From NCBI RefSeq assembly GCF_014205895.1, contig NZ_JACHFC010000001.1, positions 372,001-436,000 of the forward strand: 64,000 bases of DNA. Direction: 5' to 3'. A program made the position numbers and the translations under genes. Positions 28,535 to 38,039 of this stretch are shown here, in pieces; position 1 is the stretch's first letter; each line of letters opens with the position of its first letter. Origin of the DNA: Borreliella lanei (GTDB taxonomy: Bacteria; Spirochaetota; Spirochaetia; Borreliales; Borreliaceae). The notes below the pieces were generated by a model. It saw only the letters and a list, made by a program, of their open reading frames with translations, made no database searches and was not told the DNA's origin.

Positions 28535-28912
28535 TTATTTGCTAGCTATTTTCTTATTAGCTACAGTCTTTCTTTTTCCTTTTCTAGTTCTTGCATTCGT
28601 TTTAGTTCTCTGTCCTCTCAAAGGCAATCCTTTTCTATGCCTAACACCTCTATAACACGCTATATCCATAAGTCTTTTAATAGACATTGCAACTTCACTT
28701 CTAAGTTTCCCTTCTACAACATAATCACTCTCAATCACCTTCCTAAGTCGATTAACCTCATCATTATCTAAATCTTTAGCAATTTTGCTTGGAGAAATAC
28801 TTGATTTATTGCAAACTTCCAAAGCTCTTGTTCTACCTATACCATAAATAGAAGTAAGCGCTATTTTTAATTGTTTGTTATTTGGTAAATCTATTCCCGA
28901 TATTCTAGCCAT
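28535..28912 (-). CDS. rpsM: Ribosomal protein S13
   Basis: S13 is in the 30S head and contacts the P-site tRNA and L5. The 125 residues start [20 protein letters not shown] and include YGIGRTRA, then the basic C-terminus [20 protein letters not shown] that reaches toward the tRNAs. Length and motifs are normal. It lies between rpmJ and rpsK. Confidence 0.98.
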   Translation of the reverse strand: MARISGIDLPNNKQLKIALTSIYGIGRTRALEVCNKSSISPSKIAKDLDNDEVNRLRKVIESDYVVEGKLRSEVAMSIKRLMDIACYRGVRHRKGLPLRGQRTKTNARTRKGKRKTVANKKIASK

Positions 28913-28929
28913 TTTATTCCCTCTAATTT

Positions 28930-29043
28930 TTACTTTTGTCTTTGTTTATGCTTTAAATTATCACAAATAATTCTTAATACACCTTTTCTTTTTATAACCT
29001 TACATTTTTCACAAATTGGCTTTACACTTACTCTAACTTTCAT
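28930..29043 (-). CDS. rpmJ: Ribosomal protein L36
   Basis: L36 is a tiny 50S protein. The 37 codons read [20 protein letters not shown], then [17 protein letters not shown], with the zinc ligands of the C+ form (Cys11, Cys14, Cys27, His32). It sits directly between secY and rpsM, the usual place. Neither infA, map nor adk lies between secY and rpmJ here. Confidence 0.97.
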
Positions 29044-29055
29044 AATCAAACACTC

Positions 29056-30360
29056 CTAAATTTTTTGCAAAAATGCATAATTCTTTTTATTTCCATGAGA
29101 AAATCCTTGAGTTTTCAAATAAGCATCAATATGAATTAATGTATCAAGAGCAACTCCTACCATAATAAGCAAAGAAGATCCCCCCATTATTCTAGAAACA
29201 TCGTGCGGAAATCTAAAAATATTTTGCACTAAAAATGGAATAATTGCAATAATTGATAAAAAAATAGCCCCTGAAAATAAGGTTTTATTCATAATTTCAT
29301 CTAAATATTTTTCCATCTCATCAGACTTTATTCCCGGAATAGCGCCCCCATTCTTACGAATATTATTACTTATATCTTTAGGGCTTAACTGAATCTTAGA
29401 ATAAAAATATGTAAATCCAATTATTAAAATTACATTCAGAAAAGTATAATAAAAACCATTGGGCCTTAAATAAGATAAAATTTGTCTAGCTATCGAAGAA
29501 GTTTCTGCAAAACCACTTAAAATTTGCAAAGGTAGAGTAATTAAAACAGAAGCAAAAATAACAGGTAAAACGCCCGATGGATTCAACTTGATTGGCAAAT
29601 ATGAACTAACTGTACTATTAGAATTTGCCCTAGCATAATGAATGGCAATTCGCATTTGAGCCTTATATTCATATATAATTAATATAACAACTAAAATAAA
29701 TATACTTATAATAAGTATAACAAAAACAGGATTAACATTTTGAGAAGGATCCTGCATGCTTTGGAACAAGTTAAACAAAGCTGCTTGAAGTCTAACCACT
29801 ATGCCAGAAAAAATTATCAAAGATGTTCCATTACCCACACCCCTTTGATTAATCTGCTCTCCAAACCACAAAAGGATAAATGTCCCCGTAGTAACTGTTA
29901 AAATAGCAATGAATATATATCTATAAAAGGGAATGGTAACGGCACCCGGAATACCCTTAGCATAAAGGCTTGTTGCGTATCCTTGAACTACAGCCGCAAC
30001 TATTGTTAAATATTTTGTATATTTTTTAGTCTTTTGTCTCCCACCATCACCTTCTTGCATTTTTTTCAAAGAAGGAAAAGAATAAACAAGAAGCTGAACA
30101 ATAATAGATGCCGAAATGTAGGGCCCTATACTAAGCATAAATATAGAAAAATTACTAAAAGCTCCCCCTGAAAAAAAATCAAAATAATTAGCAATTGAAA
30201 AATCTGATTGCGACTTGAAATAACTTTTAAGCGCTACAGAATCTATTCCTGGTATCGGCAAATATGAACCAACTCTAAAAAGAAAAAGAACAAATAAAGT
30301 AAACAAGAACTTATTTCTCAAATCTTTAACAGTAAATAAACTTAAAAACAATTCTTTCAT
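29056..30360 (-). CDS. secY: SecY, protein-conducting channel
   Basis: SecY forms the channel through which preproteins cross or enter the inner membrane, with SecE and SecG and driven by SecA. The 434-residue protein has ten predicted membrane segments, the plug-region GGAFSNFSIFMLSIGPYISA near residues 66-85, and the conserved cytoplasmic loops (EGGDGGRQK-like EGDGGRQKTKKYTKYL; RGVGNGTSLIIFSGIV). It lies between rplO and rpmJ in the spc cluster. In this lineage it carries the heavy load of lipoprotein precursors. Confidence 0.98.
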   Translation of the reverse strand: MKELFLSLFTVKDLRNKFLFTLFVLFLFRVGSYLPIPGIDSVALKSYFKSQSDFSIANYFDFFSGGAFSNFSIFMLSIGPYISASIIVQLLVYSFPSLKKMQEGDGGRQKTKKYTKYLTIVAAVVQGYATSLYAKGIPGAVTIPFYRYIFIAILTVTTGTFILLWFGEQINQRGVGNGTSLIIFSGIVVRLQAALFNLFQSMQDPSQNVNPVFVILIISIFILVVILIIYEYKAQMRIAIHYARANSNSTVSSYLPIKLNPSGVLPVIFASVLITLPLQILSGFAETSSIARQILSYLRPNGFYYTFLNVILIIGFTYFYSKIQLSPKDISNNIRKNGGAIPGIKSDEMEKYLDEIMNKTLFSGAIFLSIIAIIPFLVQNIFRFPHDVSRIMGGSSLLIMVGVALDTLIHIDAYLKTQGFSHGNKKNYAFLQKI

Positions 30361-30372
30361 CTTTATTCCACT

Positions 30373-30810
30373 TTAAACTAATTTAATAGTACAGCCAACT
30401 TTTATTACAAGGCTTTCAGCCGATTTAGAAATTTTAGAAACCTCAAAGGAAACTTTTTTTGTAAGCTTACCATTAGACAAAATCTTAATTTTTTTATTTT
30501 TCTTTTTTATAAGTTTATTTTCAAGCAAAGTATCATAATTGACAACTTGTCCATCCTTAAATTTTTTATCTATATCTCCAAGATTAACAATTGCATATTC
30601 CAATTTATAATCACTATTAGAAAAACCTTTCCTCGGCAATCTTCTATAAAGAGGAGTCTGTCCACCTTCAAATCCAAGTCTTGGCGAAGTATTTCTTGCT
30701 TTTTGCCCCTTTTGACCTCTCCCAGAAGTTTTGCCAAGTCCTGAACCTGGACCTCTGCCAACAATTTTACGTCGCTTGCTCGCTCCCTTAGGCTTTAACA
30801 AGTTAAACAT
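30373..30810 (-). CDS. rplO: Ribosomal protein L15
   Basis: L15 is a 50S assembly protein. The 145 residues start [20 protein letters not shown] and carry the Gly/Arg-rich GPGSGLGKTSGRGQKGQKAR and FEGGQTPLYRRLPRKGF, both diagnostic. The ATG overlaps the last base of rpmD. Order rpmD-rplO-secY is standard. Confidence 0.98.
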   Translation of the reverse strand: MFNLLKPKGASKRRKIVGRGPGSGLGKTSGRGQKGQKARNTSPRLGFEGGQTPLYRRLPRKGFSNSDYKLEYAIVNLGDIDKKFKDGQVVNYDTLLENKLIKKKNKKIKILSNGKLTKKVSFEVSKISKSAESLVIKVGCTIKLV

Positions 30811-31115
30811 TACATTACCTCGCTTAATAAAATCATATTAATAGTCTCGTTAAGCATGCCCTTAATAGATTCATTTAAAAAATGCACCTTTTTATCGCCT
30901 ATTTTATTTAAACCTAATGCTTTTAAAACTTTGACCTTTTTATTTAATTTCCCAATAAGACTTCTTACAAGAAAAACTTGCACATTAATATTGTTTTTAG
31001 AAATAATTTTTCTATTATTTTCTATTCTTCTAATAAAACATTTATTCTTAGACCTAGACCTTGAAGCATTAAACCTAGCTTTCTTTAGTTGTAATCTTAA
31101 TTTCCTTTTAATCAT
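30810..31115 (-). CDS. rpmD: Ribosomal protein L30 with N-terminal extension
   Basis: The core of L30 is at about residues 44-100 ([38 protein letters not shown]). Typical L30 has about 60 residues; here 43 extra, strongly basic residues ([20 protein letters not shown]...) precede the core. No ATG, GTG or TTG start closer to the core is evident, and the ATG at 31115 lies three bases after rpsE, so the extension appears real. It could add rRNA contacts; that is inference. Confidence 0.92.
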   Translation of the reverse strand: MIKRKLRLQLKKARFNASRSRSKNKCFIRRIENNRKIISKNNINVQVFLVRSLIGKLNKKVKVLKALGLNKIGDKKVHFLNESIKGMLNETINMILLSEVM

Positions 31116-31118
31116 ACA

Positions 31119-31616
31119 TTAACCCCATAAAGTTTTCAAAGTTTTTCCTCGCATTTCTGCCACTTTTTCAGCATTCAAAACTAAATCAAATGCCTTAAAA
31201 GTCGCCTTTACTACATTCATAGAATTATTAGAACCAAGAGATTTGCTTAAAATATCATGCACTCCTAAAGCCTCCATTACAGCACGAACAGGGCCCCCTG
31301 CAATAACACCAGTACCATGGGTAGCTGGTTTGATTAAAACTTTAGCTTTTTTGAAGCAACCAATAACCTCATGTGGCAATGTACCTTTTCGAATAGGAAC
31401 AAATCTTAAATTTTTCCTAGCACTTGTTAAGCTTTTTTTTATTGCATCACTAGCATCATTAGCTTTACCAAAGCCCCAACCAACATGTCCTTCCCCATCT
31501 CCAACAACCATGAAAGCAGCAAAAGAGAATCTTCTTCCACCCTTAACAACCTTAGTAACTCTGTTGAGTGATATTAATTTTTCTATCTGCTTTCTCTGAG
31601 CCTGAACATCTACCAT
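31119..31616 (-). CDS. rpsE: Ribosomal protein S5
   Basis: S5 acts in decoding accuracy and at the mRNA entry of the 30S. The 165 residues contain [37 protein letters not shown] and the C-terminal domain with [19 protein letters not shown]. Length is normal. It lies between rplR and rpmD. Confidence 0.98.
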   Translation of the reverse strand: MVDVQAQRKQIEKLISLNRVTKVVKGGRRFSFAAFMVVGDGEGHVGWGFGKANDASDAIKKSLTSARKNLRFVPIRKGTLPHEVIGCFKKAKVLIKPATHGTGVIAGGPVRAVMEALGVHDILSKSLGSNNSMNVVKATFKAFDLVLNAEKVAEMRGKTLKTLWG

Positions 31617-31628
31617 AAATACACTCCC

Positions 31629-31988
31629 TTAAATATTAATACCAAACTCTCTCAAAGAAGTTGCAAAACTTGCAATAAGTCCATGATACTTATAACCATT
31701 TCTGTCAAAAATAAGATTATTTATATTTTTCTCCTTAAGCCTTTTAGCAAGAACTTCTCCAAGTTTTTTTACATCATCAATATTTTTGCCTAAATTAAGA
31801 CTTTTTTCAATAGTAGAAATACTTACAACAGTATGTCCCTTGCTATCATCTATAACTTGCGCATAAAAATATCTATTAGATTTAAATATGGTAATTCGTG
31901 GTCTATTAGCTACTCCGCGCCCTATTTTGTCCTTTATTCTTTTTTTACGTCTAAGCTTTCTCTGTTCTGCTTCTTTTATTTTTTTCAT
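31629..31988 (-). CDS. rplR: Ribosomal protein L18
   Basis: L18 binds 5S rRNA in the central protuberance. The 119 residues show a basic N-terminus ([16 protein letters not shown]), [20 protein letters not shown] and the closing [20 protein letters not shown]. Standard position between rplF and rpsE. Confidence 0.98.
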   Translation of the reverse strand: MKKIKEAEQRKLRRKKRIKDKIGRGVANRPRITIFKSNRYFYAQVIDDSKGHTVVSISTIEKSLNLGKNIDDVKKLGEVLAKRLKEKNINNLIFDRNGYKYHGLIASFATSLREFGINI

Positions 31989-32005
31989 AATTATTAACCC
32001 AAAAT

Positions 32006-32548
32006 TTATTTTTTTACACCAGATTTTCCAACTTTTCTTCTAATAACTTCATTATCATACTTAATACCCTTTCCTTTATATGGCTCTGGTTTTTTCAAAC
32101 TTCTAATCTCAGCAGCAACCTGACCAACTTTAAACTTGTCTATTCCTTCAACAGAAATTTTAGTATTCCCGTCAAGCTTTACACTAATACCATCTGGAAT
32201 AACATATTCAAACTGAGTTGAATAACCAAGGCTTAAAAAAAGGCTATTACCTTGTTTCTCTACCCTATATCCTATACCATTTATAGTAAGAGACTTAGAA
32301 AATCCTTCAGTCACTCCTTTTACCATGTTAAAAATTAAACTTCTGTAAAGACCATGATAAGCTTTTGCTTTTTTATCATTAAAAACCCGATCAACAATAA
32401 CACTGCCATTCTCAACTTTAACATTAATACTGTCTTTTATATCTTGAACTAATCTTCCCCTAACACCTTCAACTACCACTAAGTTGTCTTTAACATCAAC
32501 TTTAACAGCATCTGGAATCTTTATCGGAAGTCTTCCAATACGTGACAT
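32006..32548 (-). CDS. rplF: Ribosomal protein L6
   Basis: L6 lies near the sarcin-ricin loop and the factor-binding site. The 180 residues start [20 protein letters not shown] and end with [20 protein letters not shown], both family hallmarks, with two repeated beta-alpha domains between. Standard position after rpsH. Confidence 0.98.
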   Translation of the reverse strand: MSRIGRLPIKIPDAVKVDVKDNLVVVEGVRGRLVQDIKDSINVKVENGSVIVDRVFNDKKAKAYHGLYRSLIFNMVKGVTEGFSKSLTINGIGYRVEKQGNSLFLSLGYSTQFEYVIPDGISVKLDGNTKISVEGIDKFKVGQVAAEIRSLKKPEPYKGKGIKYDNEVIRRKVGKSGVKK

Positions 32549-32564
32549 ATATCCCCCTATTAAA

Positions 32565-32963
32565 CTACCAAACTGAGCAAATCAACTCACCACCTATTTT
32601 TTTATCTTTAGCTTCCTTGCCAGTAATAACACCTTGAGAAGAAGATATAATTAATATTCCATATCCATTCTTTATTCTTGGCATATTTTTATATGAAGAA
32701 TAAATTTTTCTACCAGGAGTGGAAATGGCATCTATTTTATTTATAACAGGATTTCTTTTGCTGTCATACTTTAGCAAAACTCTAATAAAAGCAATTCCCT
32801 CTTTTTCTAAAAAATTAAAATCCTTAATATAACCTTCTTCTTTAAGAATGTTTAATATTGATTTATTCATATTAGACATCTTTAAATCTACAGATCCATG
32901 CCTAACTCTGCTTGCATTTCTTAATTTAGTTAGCATGTCTCCTACTGAATAAGTAATCGCCAT
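32565..32963 (-). CDS. rpsH: Ribosomal protein S8
   Basis: S8 binds the central domain of 16S rRNA and in many bacteria represses the spc operon. The 132 residues include DMLTKLRNASRVRH, ISTPGRKIYSSYKNMPRIKN, GYGILIISSSQGVITGKEA and a final GELICSVW. Whether it autoregulates here is not shown by the sequence. Confidence 0.98.
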   Translation of the reverse strand: MAITYSVGDMLTKLRNASRVRHGSVDLKMSNMNKSILNILKEEGYIKDFNFLEKEGIAFIRVLLKYDSKRNPVINKIDAISTPGRKIYSSYKNMPRIKNGYGILIISSSQGVITGKEAKDKKIGGELICSVW

Positions 32964-32972
32964 AAAATTCCC

Positions 32973-33158
32973 TTACCAACTTGATTTTGAAACGCCAGGA
33001 ATTAATCCTTCAGACGCATACTTTCTAAAACATATTCGACACATACAAAAATCTCTCAAATATCCCCTTGGACGACCACACAACTTGCATCTATTATTTT
33101 GCCTTGTTTTATACTTAGGCTTTCTTAAAGCCCTAATAATCATTGATTTTTTTGCCAT
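32973..33158 (-). CDS. rpsN: Ribosomal protein S14, zinc-binding type
   Basis: This 61-residue S14 starts [20 protein letters not shown] and has the four zinc Cys in [10 protein letters not shown]...[11 protein letters not shown], so it is the short zinc-containing (type Z) form. An upstream in-frame start at 33197 exists but would overlap rplE and lengthen the protein beyond the family, so I chose the ATG at 33156-33158. Confidence 0.97.
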
Positions 33159-33174
33159 ATAACTTATAAATCCC

Positions 33175-33723
33175 CTAATTACTAAACGGCATTCCAAATT
33201 TTAAAAGCAAAGCCTTGCTTTCTTTATCATTTGAAGCTGTTGTCACAATTGTAATATTTAAACCAGATATTCTCTCTATTTTATCATAGTCGATCTCAGA
33301 AAATATTATTTGTTCTGTTACCCCAAAAGAATAATTTCCATTACCATCAAAAGCATCCCCATTGACTCCCCTAAAATCTTTAACTCTTGGCAATGCTAAA
33401 TGAATAAGCTTATATAAAAATTCATACATTGCATTACCCCTAAGTGTAACTTTAGCCCCTATTTCTTGCCCTTGTCTAATTTTAAACCCGGCTATTGCTT
33501 TTTTTGCTTTTGTTTTTACAGCTTTCTGACCAGTGATCTGAGCGAGCTCTAAAACAGCAGAATCTAATAACTTCTTATTCCTAACAGCCTCCCCAACACC
33601 TACAGAAATTACTATCTTCTCAAGCTTGGGAACTTGCATTATAGATTTATATTCAAATTCCTTAACAAGCTCTTTTATAACACTGTCTTTATAATACTTC
33701 TTCAATTCAGGAACATAATTCAT
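33175..33723 (-). CDS. rplE: Ribosomal protein L5
   Basis: L5 binds 5S rRNA and touches the P-site tRNA. The 182 residues start [20 protein letters not shown] and contain [40 protein letters not shown] and [17 protein letters not shown]. Normal length; standard place between rplX and rpsN. Confidence 0.98.
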   Translation of the reverse strand: MNYVPELKKYYKDSVIKELVKEFEYKSIMQVPKLEKIVISVGVGEAVRNKKLLDSAVLELAQITGQKAVKTKAKKAIAGFKIRQGQEIGAKVTLRGNAMYEFLYKLIHLALPRVKDFRGVNGDAFDGNGNYSFGVTEQIIFSEIDYDKIERISGLNITIVTTASNDKESKALLLKFGMPFSN

Positions 33724-33728
33724 AAACT

Positions 33729-34034
33729 CTATATCCTCTGTCCATTTTTTTTAAGATACCTTATCTTTTCATTATTTTCAAATCTAATGCCTAATCTTGA
33801 AGAAGTTCCCTTGACAAATATCATCACATTTGAAATATCTATAGCGGCCTCCTTATCTATTATTCTACCTTTTTCTTGAGGCGTCCTAGCTTTAATGACT
33901 TTTTTAACCATATTGCAAGATTCAACAATAACTTTATTTTTTTTTCTATTTATACTAGCAATCTTGCCTATTCTACCCCTATCTTTTCCAGAAAGAATTT
34001 TCACGCTATCACCTATCTTCAACTTTGTCTTCAC
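33729..34034 (-). CDS. rplX: Ribosomal protein L24
   Basis: L24 starts 50S assembly and sits by the exit tunnel. The 101 residues carry the KOW motif near the N-terminus ([19 protein letters not shown]) and the [20 protein letters not shown] stretch. Standard position between rplN and rplE. Confidence 0.98.
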
Positions 34035-34048
34035 AAAACCCCCTTTTG

Positions 34049-34417
34049 CTATATAACCTCTGAAGCTAATGATACTACCTTCATAAAATTAGCATCCCTA
34101 AGTTCTCTTGCAACAGGTCCAAATACCCTTTTGCCCCTAGGATTTAAATTAGCATCAAGTATCACACAAGCATTATCATCAAACCTAACATAAGTTCCGT
34201 TCTTGCGTCTTACTTCTTTAGAAGTCCTAACAATTACAGCCTTATAAACATCCCCTTTTTTAACAGAAGAATTAGGAATTGCTTGCTTTACCGTAATAGT
34301 TATTATATCCCCAATTTTGGCATAACGCCTTTTACTGCCACCAAGCACCTTAATACATTGCGCCACTTTGCCACCAGTATTATCCGCAATTGTTAAATAA
34401 GTTTGCATCTGAATCAT
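34049..34417 (-). CDS. rplN: Ribosomal protein L14
   Basis: L14 lies at the subunit interface. The 122-residue product reads [20 protein letters not shown], with [19 protein letters not shown] and [24 protein letters not shown] two codons upstream is in frame, but it lies inside the AGGAGG ribosome binding region; the ATG at 34415-34417 is correctly spaced from AGGAGG and gives the standard N-terminus. Confidence 0.98.
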   Translation of the reverse strand: MIQMQTYLTIADNTGGKVAQCIKVLGGSKRRYAKIGDIITITVKQAIPNSSVKKGDVYKAVIVRTSKEVRRKNGTYVRFDDNACVILDANLNPRGKRVFGPVARELRDANFMKVVSLASEVI

Positions 34418-34444
34418 AATCAACCTCCTTTAGAAAAATCAAAA

Positions 34445-34699
34445 CTATTTTAATTTTTCTAAAACCTCAACAAGAGCCCATCTTTTATCTTTACTAATAG
34501 GTCGAACCTCAATAATTTTTACCTTATCGCCAATCTTTGAAACTTCTTTTTCATCATGCGCTTTAACTTTTTTACTAACCTTTAAATACTTATGATAAAT
34601 TGGATGCATCTTTCTTTGAACAATTTCTACTACTATAGTCTTAGACATCTTATCACTAACAACTTTGCCAATTAATTCTTTTTTATTTTCTCTTGCCAT
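34445..34699 (-). CDS. rpsQ: Ribosomal protein S17
   Basis: S17 is a primary 16S rRNA binder. The 84 residues contain the OB-fold pattern [40 protein letters not shown] and [19 protein letters not shown]. Standard position after rpmC, two bases apart. Confidence 0.98.
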   Translation of the reverse strand: MARENKKELIGKVVSDKMSKTIVVEIVQRKMHPIYHKYLKVSKKVKAHDEKEVSKIGDKVKIIEVRPISKDKRWALVEVLEKLK

Positions 34700-34701
34700 A
34701 T

Positions 34702-34902
34702 CTAAACCTTTCTAATACCTAATTCATATTCACAAATCATTGTATTAAGCCTTGCAATATCACGTCTAATCTCTCTTTTCTTCAAAGGATTTTCAACATG
34801 ACCAACAACAGATTTAAATCTTAAATCTAAATATTCTTTCTTTAATTCTAGCCTTTTAGCCTTCATATCCTCAAGAGTAAAATTCTTAAAATTTTTTAAC
34901 AT
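34702..34902 (-). CDS. rpmC: Ribosomal protein L29
   Basis: L29 lies at the tunnel exit, where signal recognition particle and trigger factor dock. The 66 residues form two helices, with [20 protein letters not shown] and [14 protein letters not shown], the family signature. Two bases separate it from rplP on one side and rpsQ on the other. Confidence 0.97.
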   Translation of the reverse strand: MLKNFKNFTLEDMKAKRLELKKEYLDLRFKSVVGHVENPLKKREIRRDIARLNTMICEYELGIRKV

Positions 34903-34904
34903 AA

Positions 34905-35321
34905 TTACCTCAAATCTCGCCTTACAACAAACATAGTTTTTACTGGAAGCTTAGAGCTTGCAAGCGACATAGCCTCTTGAGCAAGCTCTTCCACAACTCC
35001 TGACATTTCAAACATAACAGTGCCAAGCTTAACGGGAGCATTCCAATGATCAACACCCCCCTTGCCCTTACCCATTCTAGTTTCAGCTGGTTTTTTAGTA
35101 TAAGGAATATCAGGAAATATTCTTATCCAAACCCTTCCACCTCTTTTTATTTTACGAGTCATTGCAATACGAGCAGCCTCAATTTGACGAGCAGTAATAA
35201 AATTTGTTTCCAAAGAAACAAGTCCATATTCACCAAAAGAAATTTTATTGCCCTTCTGGGCCTCTCCAGACAATCTTCCTCTCTGTTTTTTTCTATATTT
35301 AACCTTTTTTGGACTTAACAT
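34905..35321 (-). CDS. rplP: Ribosomal protein L16
   Basis: L16 shapes the A site for tRNA. The 138 residues start [20 protein letters not shown] and include [40 protein letters not shown] and [19 protein letters not shown]. Four bases separate it from rpsC. Confidence 0.98.
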   Translation of the reverse strand: MLSPKKVKYRKKQRGRLSGEAQKGNKISFGEYGLVSLETNFITARQIEAARIAMTRKIKRGGRVWIRIFPDIPYTKKPAETRMGKGKGGVDHWNAPVKLGTVMFEMSGVVEELAQEAMSLASSKLPVKTMFVVRRDLR

Positions 35322-35325
35322 CTAA

Positions 35326-36207
35326 TTATCCTCCAATATCCTGCTCATTAGAATCGCTTCTTCCTTTAGAAAAAGATGCACTAAGCTTTTTTTTACTTAA
35401 AAGATCTACTTCATCTTTAGATGGTCCGTCTTTTTTATTCAAAAACCTAGCTTGCTTTTCATTAGTCTTTTCTCTATTATTTAAAGTTTTATCAAAATTT
35501 TTAACAGCATCGCCTCTTTCCTTAAAAGGCTTTTTATTTATTACCTGACCAGCATCAGAATTGGTTTGTCTACCCAAAACTTCACCTTTAAATAACCAAA
35601 CCTTAACTCCAATAATGCCATAAGTAGTTTGAGCCTCAGAAAATCCATAATCTATATTGGCTCTAAGAGTGTGCAAAGGAACCCGACCTTCCTTAACCTC
35701 AAAGCTTCGAGCAATCTCCGCCCCACCAAGTCTACCAGCAATCTTAATTTTTAGCCCTTGAGCGCCTTTTAACATAGAGGTAGAAAGAGATGATTTTAAA
35801 ACTTTTCTATAAGACGCTCTATTTTCTACTTGCTTTGCAATCCCATTAGCAATAATTTGAGCATCAAGCTCTGGCCTTTTAACCTCTTTAATCTTAATGC
35901 TAATCTTTTTAGAAATTTTTTTGGTTAACAATTGACCAATCTTTTCAAGATTAGAACCTTTAAGTCCTATCACAGAACCAGGCCTTGGAGTAACAATTAC
36001 TACTGTTACCTTTTGAGGATTATTTCTAATTATTTCTATATCAGAAATATCAAATTTAATCCCTTTAAGAAACTTCATAATTTCTCGTCTTATTAAAAAG
36101 TCTTCATGAAGAATTGCAGAATACAATTTTTTATCAAAATACCATTTTGATTTCCAATCCTTATTAATTTTTACCCTTAGGCTATATGGATGTACTTTTT
36201 GGCCCAT
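35326..36207 (-). CDS. rpsC: Ribosomal protein S3 with long C-terminal tail
   Basis: S3 lines the mRNA entry channel of the 30S. Residues 1-215 are typical: MGQKVHPYSLRVKINKDWKS, the KH domain with GSVIGLKGSNLEKIGQLL, and GLKIKIAGRLGGAEIARSFE, then GVKVWLFKGEVLG. At 293 residues it is 60-75 longer than common S3. The tail (about 220-293) is charged and low in complexity (NKKPFKERGDAVKNFDKTL, then KKDGPSKDEVDLLSKKKLSA) and is probably disordered. Confidence 0.97.
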   Translation of the reverse strand: MGQKVHPYSLRVKINKDWKSKWYFDKKLYSAILHEDFLIRREIMKFLKGIKFDISDIEIIRNNPQKVTVVIVTPRPGSVIGLKGSNLEKIGQLLTKKISKKISIKIKEVKRPELDAQIIANGIAKQVENRASYRKVLKSSLSTSMLKGAQGLKIKIAGRLGGAEIARSFEVKEGRVPLHTLRANIDYGFSEAQTTYGIIGVKVWLFKGEVLGRQTNSDAGQVINKKPFKERGDAVKNFDKTLNNREKTNEKQARFLNKKDGPSKDEVDLLSKKKLSASFSKGRSDSNEQDIGG

Positions 36208-36210
36208 GCT

Positions 36211-36573
36211 TTATCCTTTAATATCTTTTTTTTCATCAACTTCAACAAAAATATGACAATTTCTATTAACAAGCCTATCAGCTCTACCCCTAGCTCTAGG
36301 CCAAATCTTTTTACGACGACGCCCATCATCAACCATAACTGTTTTAACAAATATCATGTCTTCGGAAAGATTTTTATTGTGATACATCGCATTTGATGCT
36401 GCTGATTTAACAACTTTTTCTAAAAGCTTGGCTCCTTTATTAGGCATAGAACAAAGCACTGCAATAGCCTTAATATAAGGCTTCCCCCGTATATTGTCAG
36501 CTATTGGCCTAACTTTTTTTGGAGAAGAGGGTAAATTTTTGCCCTTTGCTGTATATCTTCTATTTACCAACAT
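36211..36573 (-). CDS. rplV: Ribosomal protein L22
   Basis: L22 lines the peptide exit tunnel. The 120 residues contain SPKKVRPIADNIRGKPYIKA, LLEKVVKSAASNAMYHNKNL and KIWPRARGRADRLVNRNCHI, which includes the tunnel loop. Normal length. It lies between rpsS and rpsC. Confidence 0.98.
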   Translation of the reverse strand: MLVNRRYTAKGKNLPSSPKKVRPIADNIRGKPYIKAIAVLCSMPNKGAKLLEKVVKSAASNAMYHNKNLSEDMIFVKTVMVDDGRRRKKIWPRARGRADRLVNRNCHIFVEVDEKKDIKG

Positions 36574-36579
36574 AACTAC

Positions 36580-36858
36580 TTACTTCCTTCCCTTTTTATC
36601 TGACTTGGCATGCCCTCTAAAAATCCTTGTAGGTGAAAACTCGCCAAGCTTGTGCCCCACAAGATCCTCAGTAATATAAATAGGTATAAAAGTTTTGCCA
36701 TTGTAAACAGATATAGTAAGACTTACCATTTCAGGAATTATTGTCGAAGATCTGGAGTAAGTTTTAATAACAACTCTCTTCTCACTTCCAAAAGATGATA
36801 AAACTTTTTGATAAAGACTCTTTTCTATAAAAGGTCCTTTTTTAATAGATCTTGCCAC
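36580..36858 (-). CDS. rpsS: Ribosomal protein S19
   Basis: S19 works with S13 in the 30S head. The 92 residues start MARSIKKGPFIEKSLYQKVL and contain TYSRSSTIIPEMVSLTISVY and LVGHKLGEFSPTRIFRGHAK. Normal length. Standard position after rplB. Confidence 0.99.
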   Translation of the reverse strand: MARSIKKGPFIEKSLYQKVLSSFGSEKRVVIKTYSRSSTIIPEMVSLTISVYNGKTFIPIYITEDLVGHKLGEFSPTRIFRGHAKSDKKGRK

Positions 36859-36867
36859 TATGCTCTC

Positions 36868-37701
36868 CTATTTATTTCTTCTTTTAATAATAAATTTATC
36901 TGAATATCTCTTTTTCTTGCGAGTCTTATAGCCTTTAGTAGGCTGTCCCCAAGGAGACACAGGATGACGACCTCCAGAAGTTTTTCCTTCACCACCACCA
37001 TGTGGATGGTCAACAGGATTCATAGCAACACCTCTGACTTTGGGTCTTTTACCAAGCCACCTACTTTTACCAGCTTTCCCTATAGAAATATTGGCATAAT
37101 CTTCATTTCCAATTTCACCAATTGTTGCAATACATTTTTTAAAAATCAATCTCATCTCACCAGATGATAATTTTACAGTGACATAATTCCCGTCAGAAGC
37201 AAGTATCATAGCATATCCACCGGCACTTCTTATAAGTTGTCCACCCTTTCCCACATTAAGCTCAATATTGTGAACAGTTCTTCCAATAGGAATATTTTCA
37301 AGAGGTAAGGCATTGCCAATTTTAATTGGGGCATTCGGACCGCTTTCCAAAACATCTCCAACCTTAATGCCTTTAGGAGAAATAATATACCTTTTTTCTC
37401 CATCTTTATAAACAAGCAAAGCTATATTAGCACTTCTATTAGGATCATATTCAATAGAAGCAACTCGAGCAGGAATGCTAAATTTATCTCTTCGATTAAA
37501 ATCAATCAACCTATACTTTCTCTTATGCCCACCACCTCTTCTTCTAATACTAATCCTACCAGAAGAATCTCTGCCCGATTTAAATTTTTTACCTTTTGTT
37601 AAAGATTTCAAAGGATCATTACCTTTGCTCAAATCATCAAAAGATAAAGTCGTCTTATAGCGCAAAGAAGAAGTTTTTGGCTTATAAGTCTTAATACCCA
37701 T
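36868..37701 (-). CDS. rplB: Ribosomal protein L2
   Basis: L2 is needed for subunit joining and peptidyl transferase structure. The 277 residues show [24 protein letters not shown] sequence near 50, the beta-barrel RNA-binding core, and the C-terminal [20 protein letters not shown] with the critical His, then [19 protein letters not shown]. Normal length and place. Confidence 0.99.
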   Translation of the reverse strand: MGIKTYKPKTSSLRYKTTLSFDDLSKGNDPLKSLTKGKKFKSGRDSSGRISIRRRGGGHKRKYRLIDFNRRDKFSIPARVASIEYDPNRSANIALLVYKDGEKRYIISPKGIKVGDVLESGPNAPIKIGNALPLENIPIGRTVHNIELNVGKGGQLIRSAGGYAMILASDGNYVTVKLSSGEMRLIFKKCIATIGEIGNEDYANISIGKAGKSRWLGKRPKVRGVAMNPVDHPHGGGEGKTSGGRHPVSPWGQPTKGYKTRKKKRYSDKFIIKRRNK

Positions 37702-37722
37702 ATTTATTTTTCTCCAAAACCA

Positions 37723-38019
37723 CTAAAAAATATCTATTTTATCTTCCTTTTTGAGATAAACATATGCCTTCTTCCATGAAGAAGTTTTTCCCTTACCTAT
37801 AGGATACCCTTTTCGAGACACCACAACCTTGGCCTTACTTTTAATATTGAGCAAATTACATGATACTGGAGTAACATTGAAAAGTTCTTTTATTGCTGCA
37901 CCAACCTCTTTTTTATTTGCTCTCTTATTAACTTTAAAAACATAAACATTAATACTTTCCCTTTGAGTATTAGTTTTTTCAGTTAGCATAGGTGAAACTA
38001 TTATATCATAAGCCTTCAT
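37723..38019 (-). CDS. rplW: Ribosomal protein L23
   Basis: L23 is the docking site for trigger factor and signal recognition particle at the tunnel exit. The 98 residues start MKAYDIIVSPMLTEKTNTQR and include VYVFKVNKRANKKEVGAAIK. An in-frame ATG five codons upstream exists, but the ATG at 38017-38019 has a GAGG site at good spacing and matches the family start. Confidence 0.96.
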   Translation of the reverse strand: MKAYDIIVSPMLTEKTNTQRESINVYVFKVNKRANKKEVGAAIKELFNVTPVSCNLLNIKSKAKVVVSRKGYPIGKGKTSSWKKAYVYLKKEDKIDIF

Positions 38020-38039
38020 ACTTATCCTCAACATCCTTT

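Noticed and set aside
31243..31599. 118-codon frame antisense to rpsE
   Set aside because: It overlaps a certain ribosomal protein gene and has no recognisable product.
33159..33197. 13-residue N-terminal extension of S14
   Set aside because: It would overlap rplE, and the ATG at 33158 gives the normal type Z protein.
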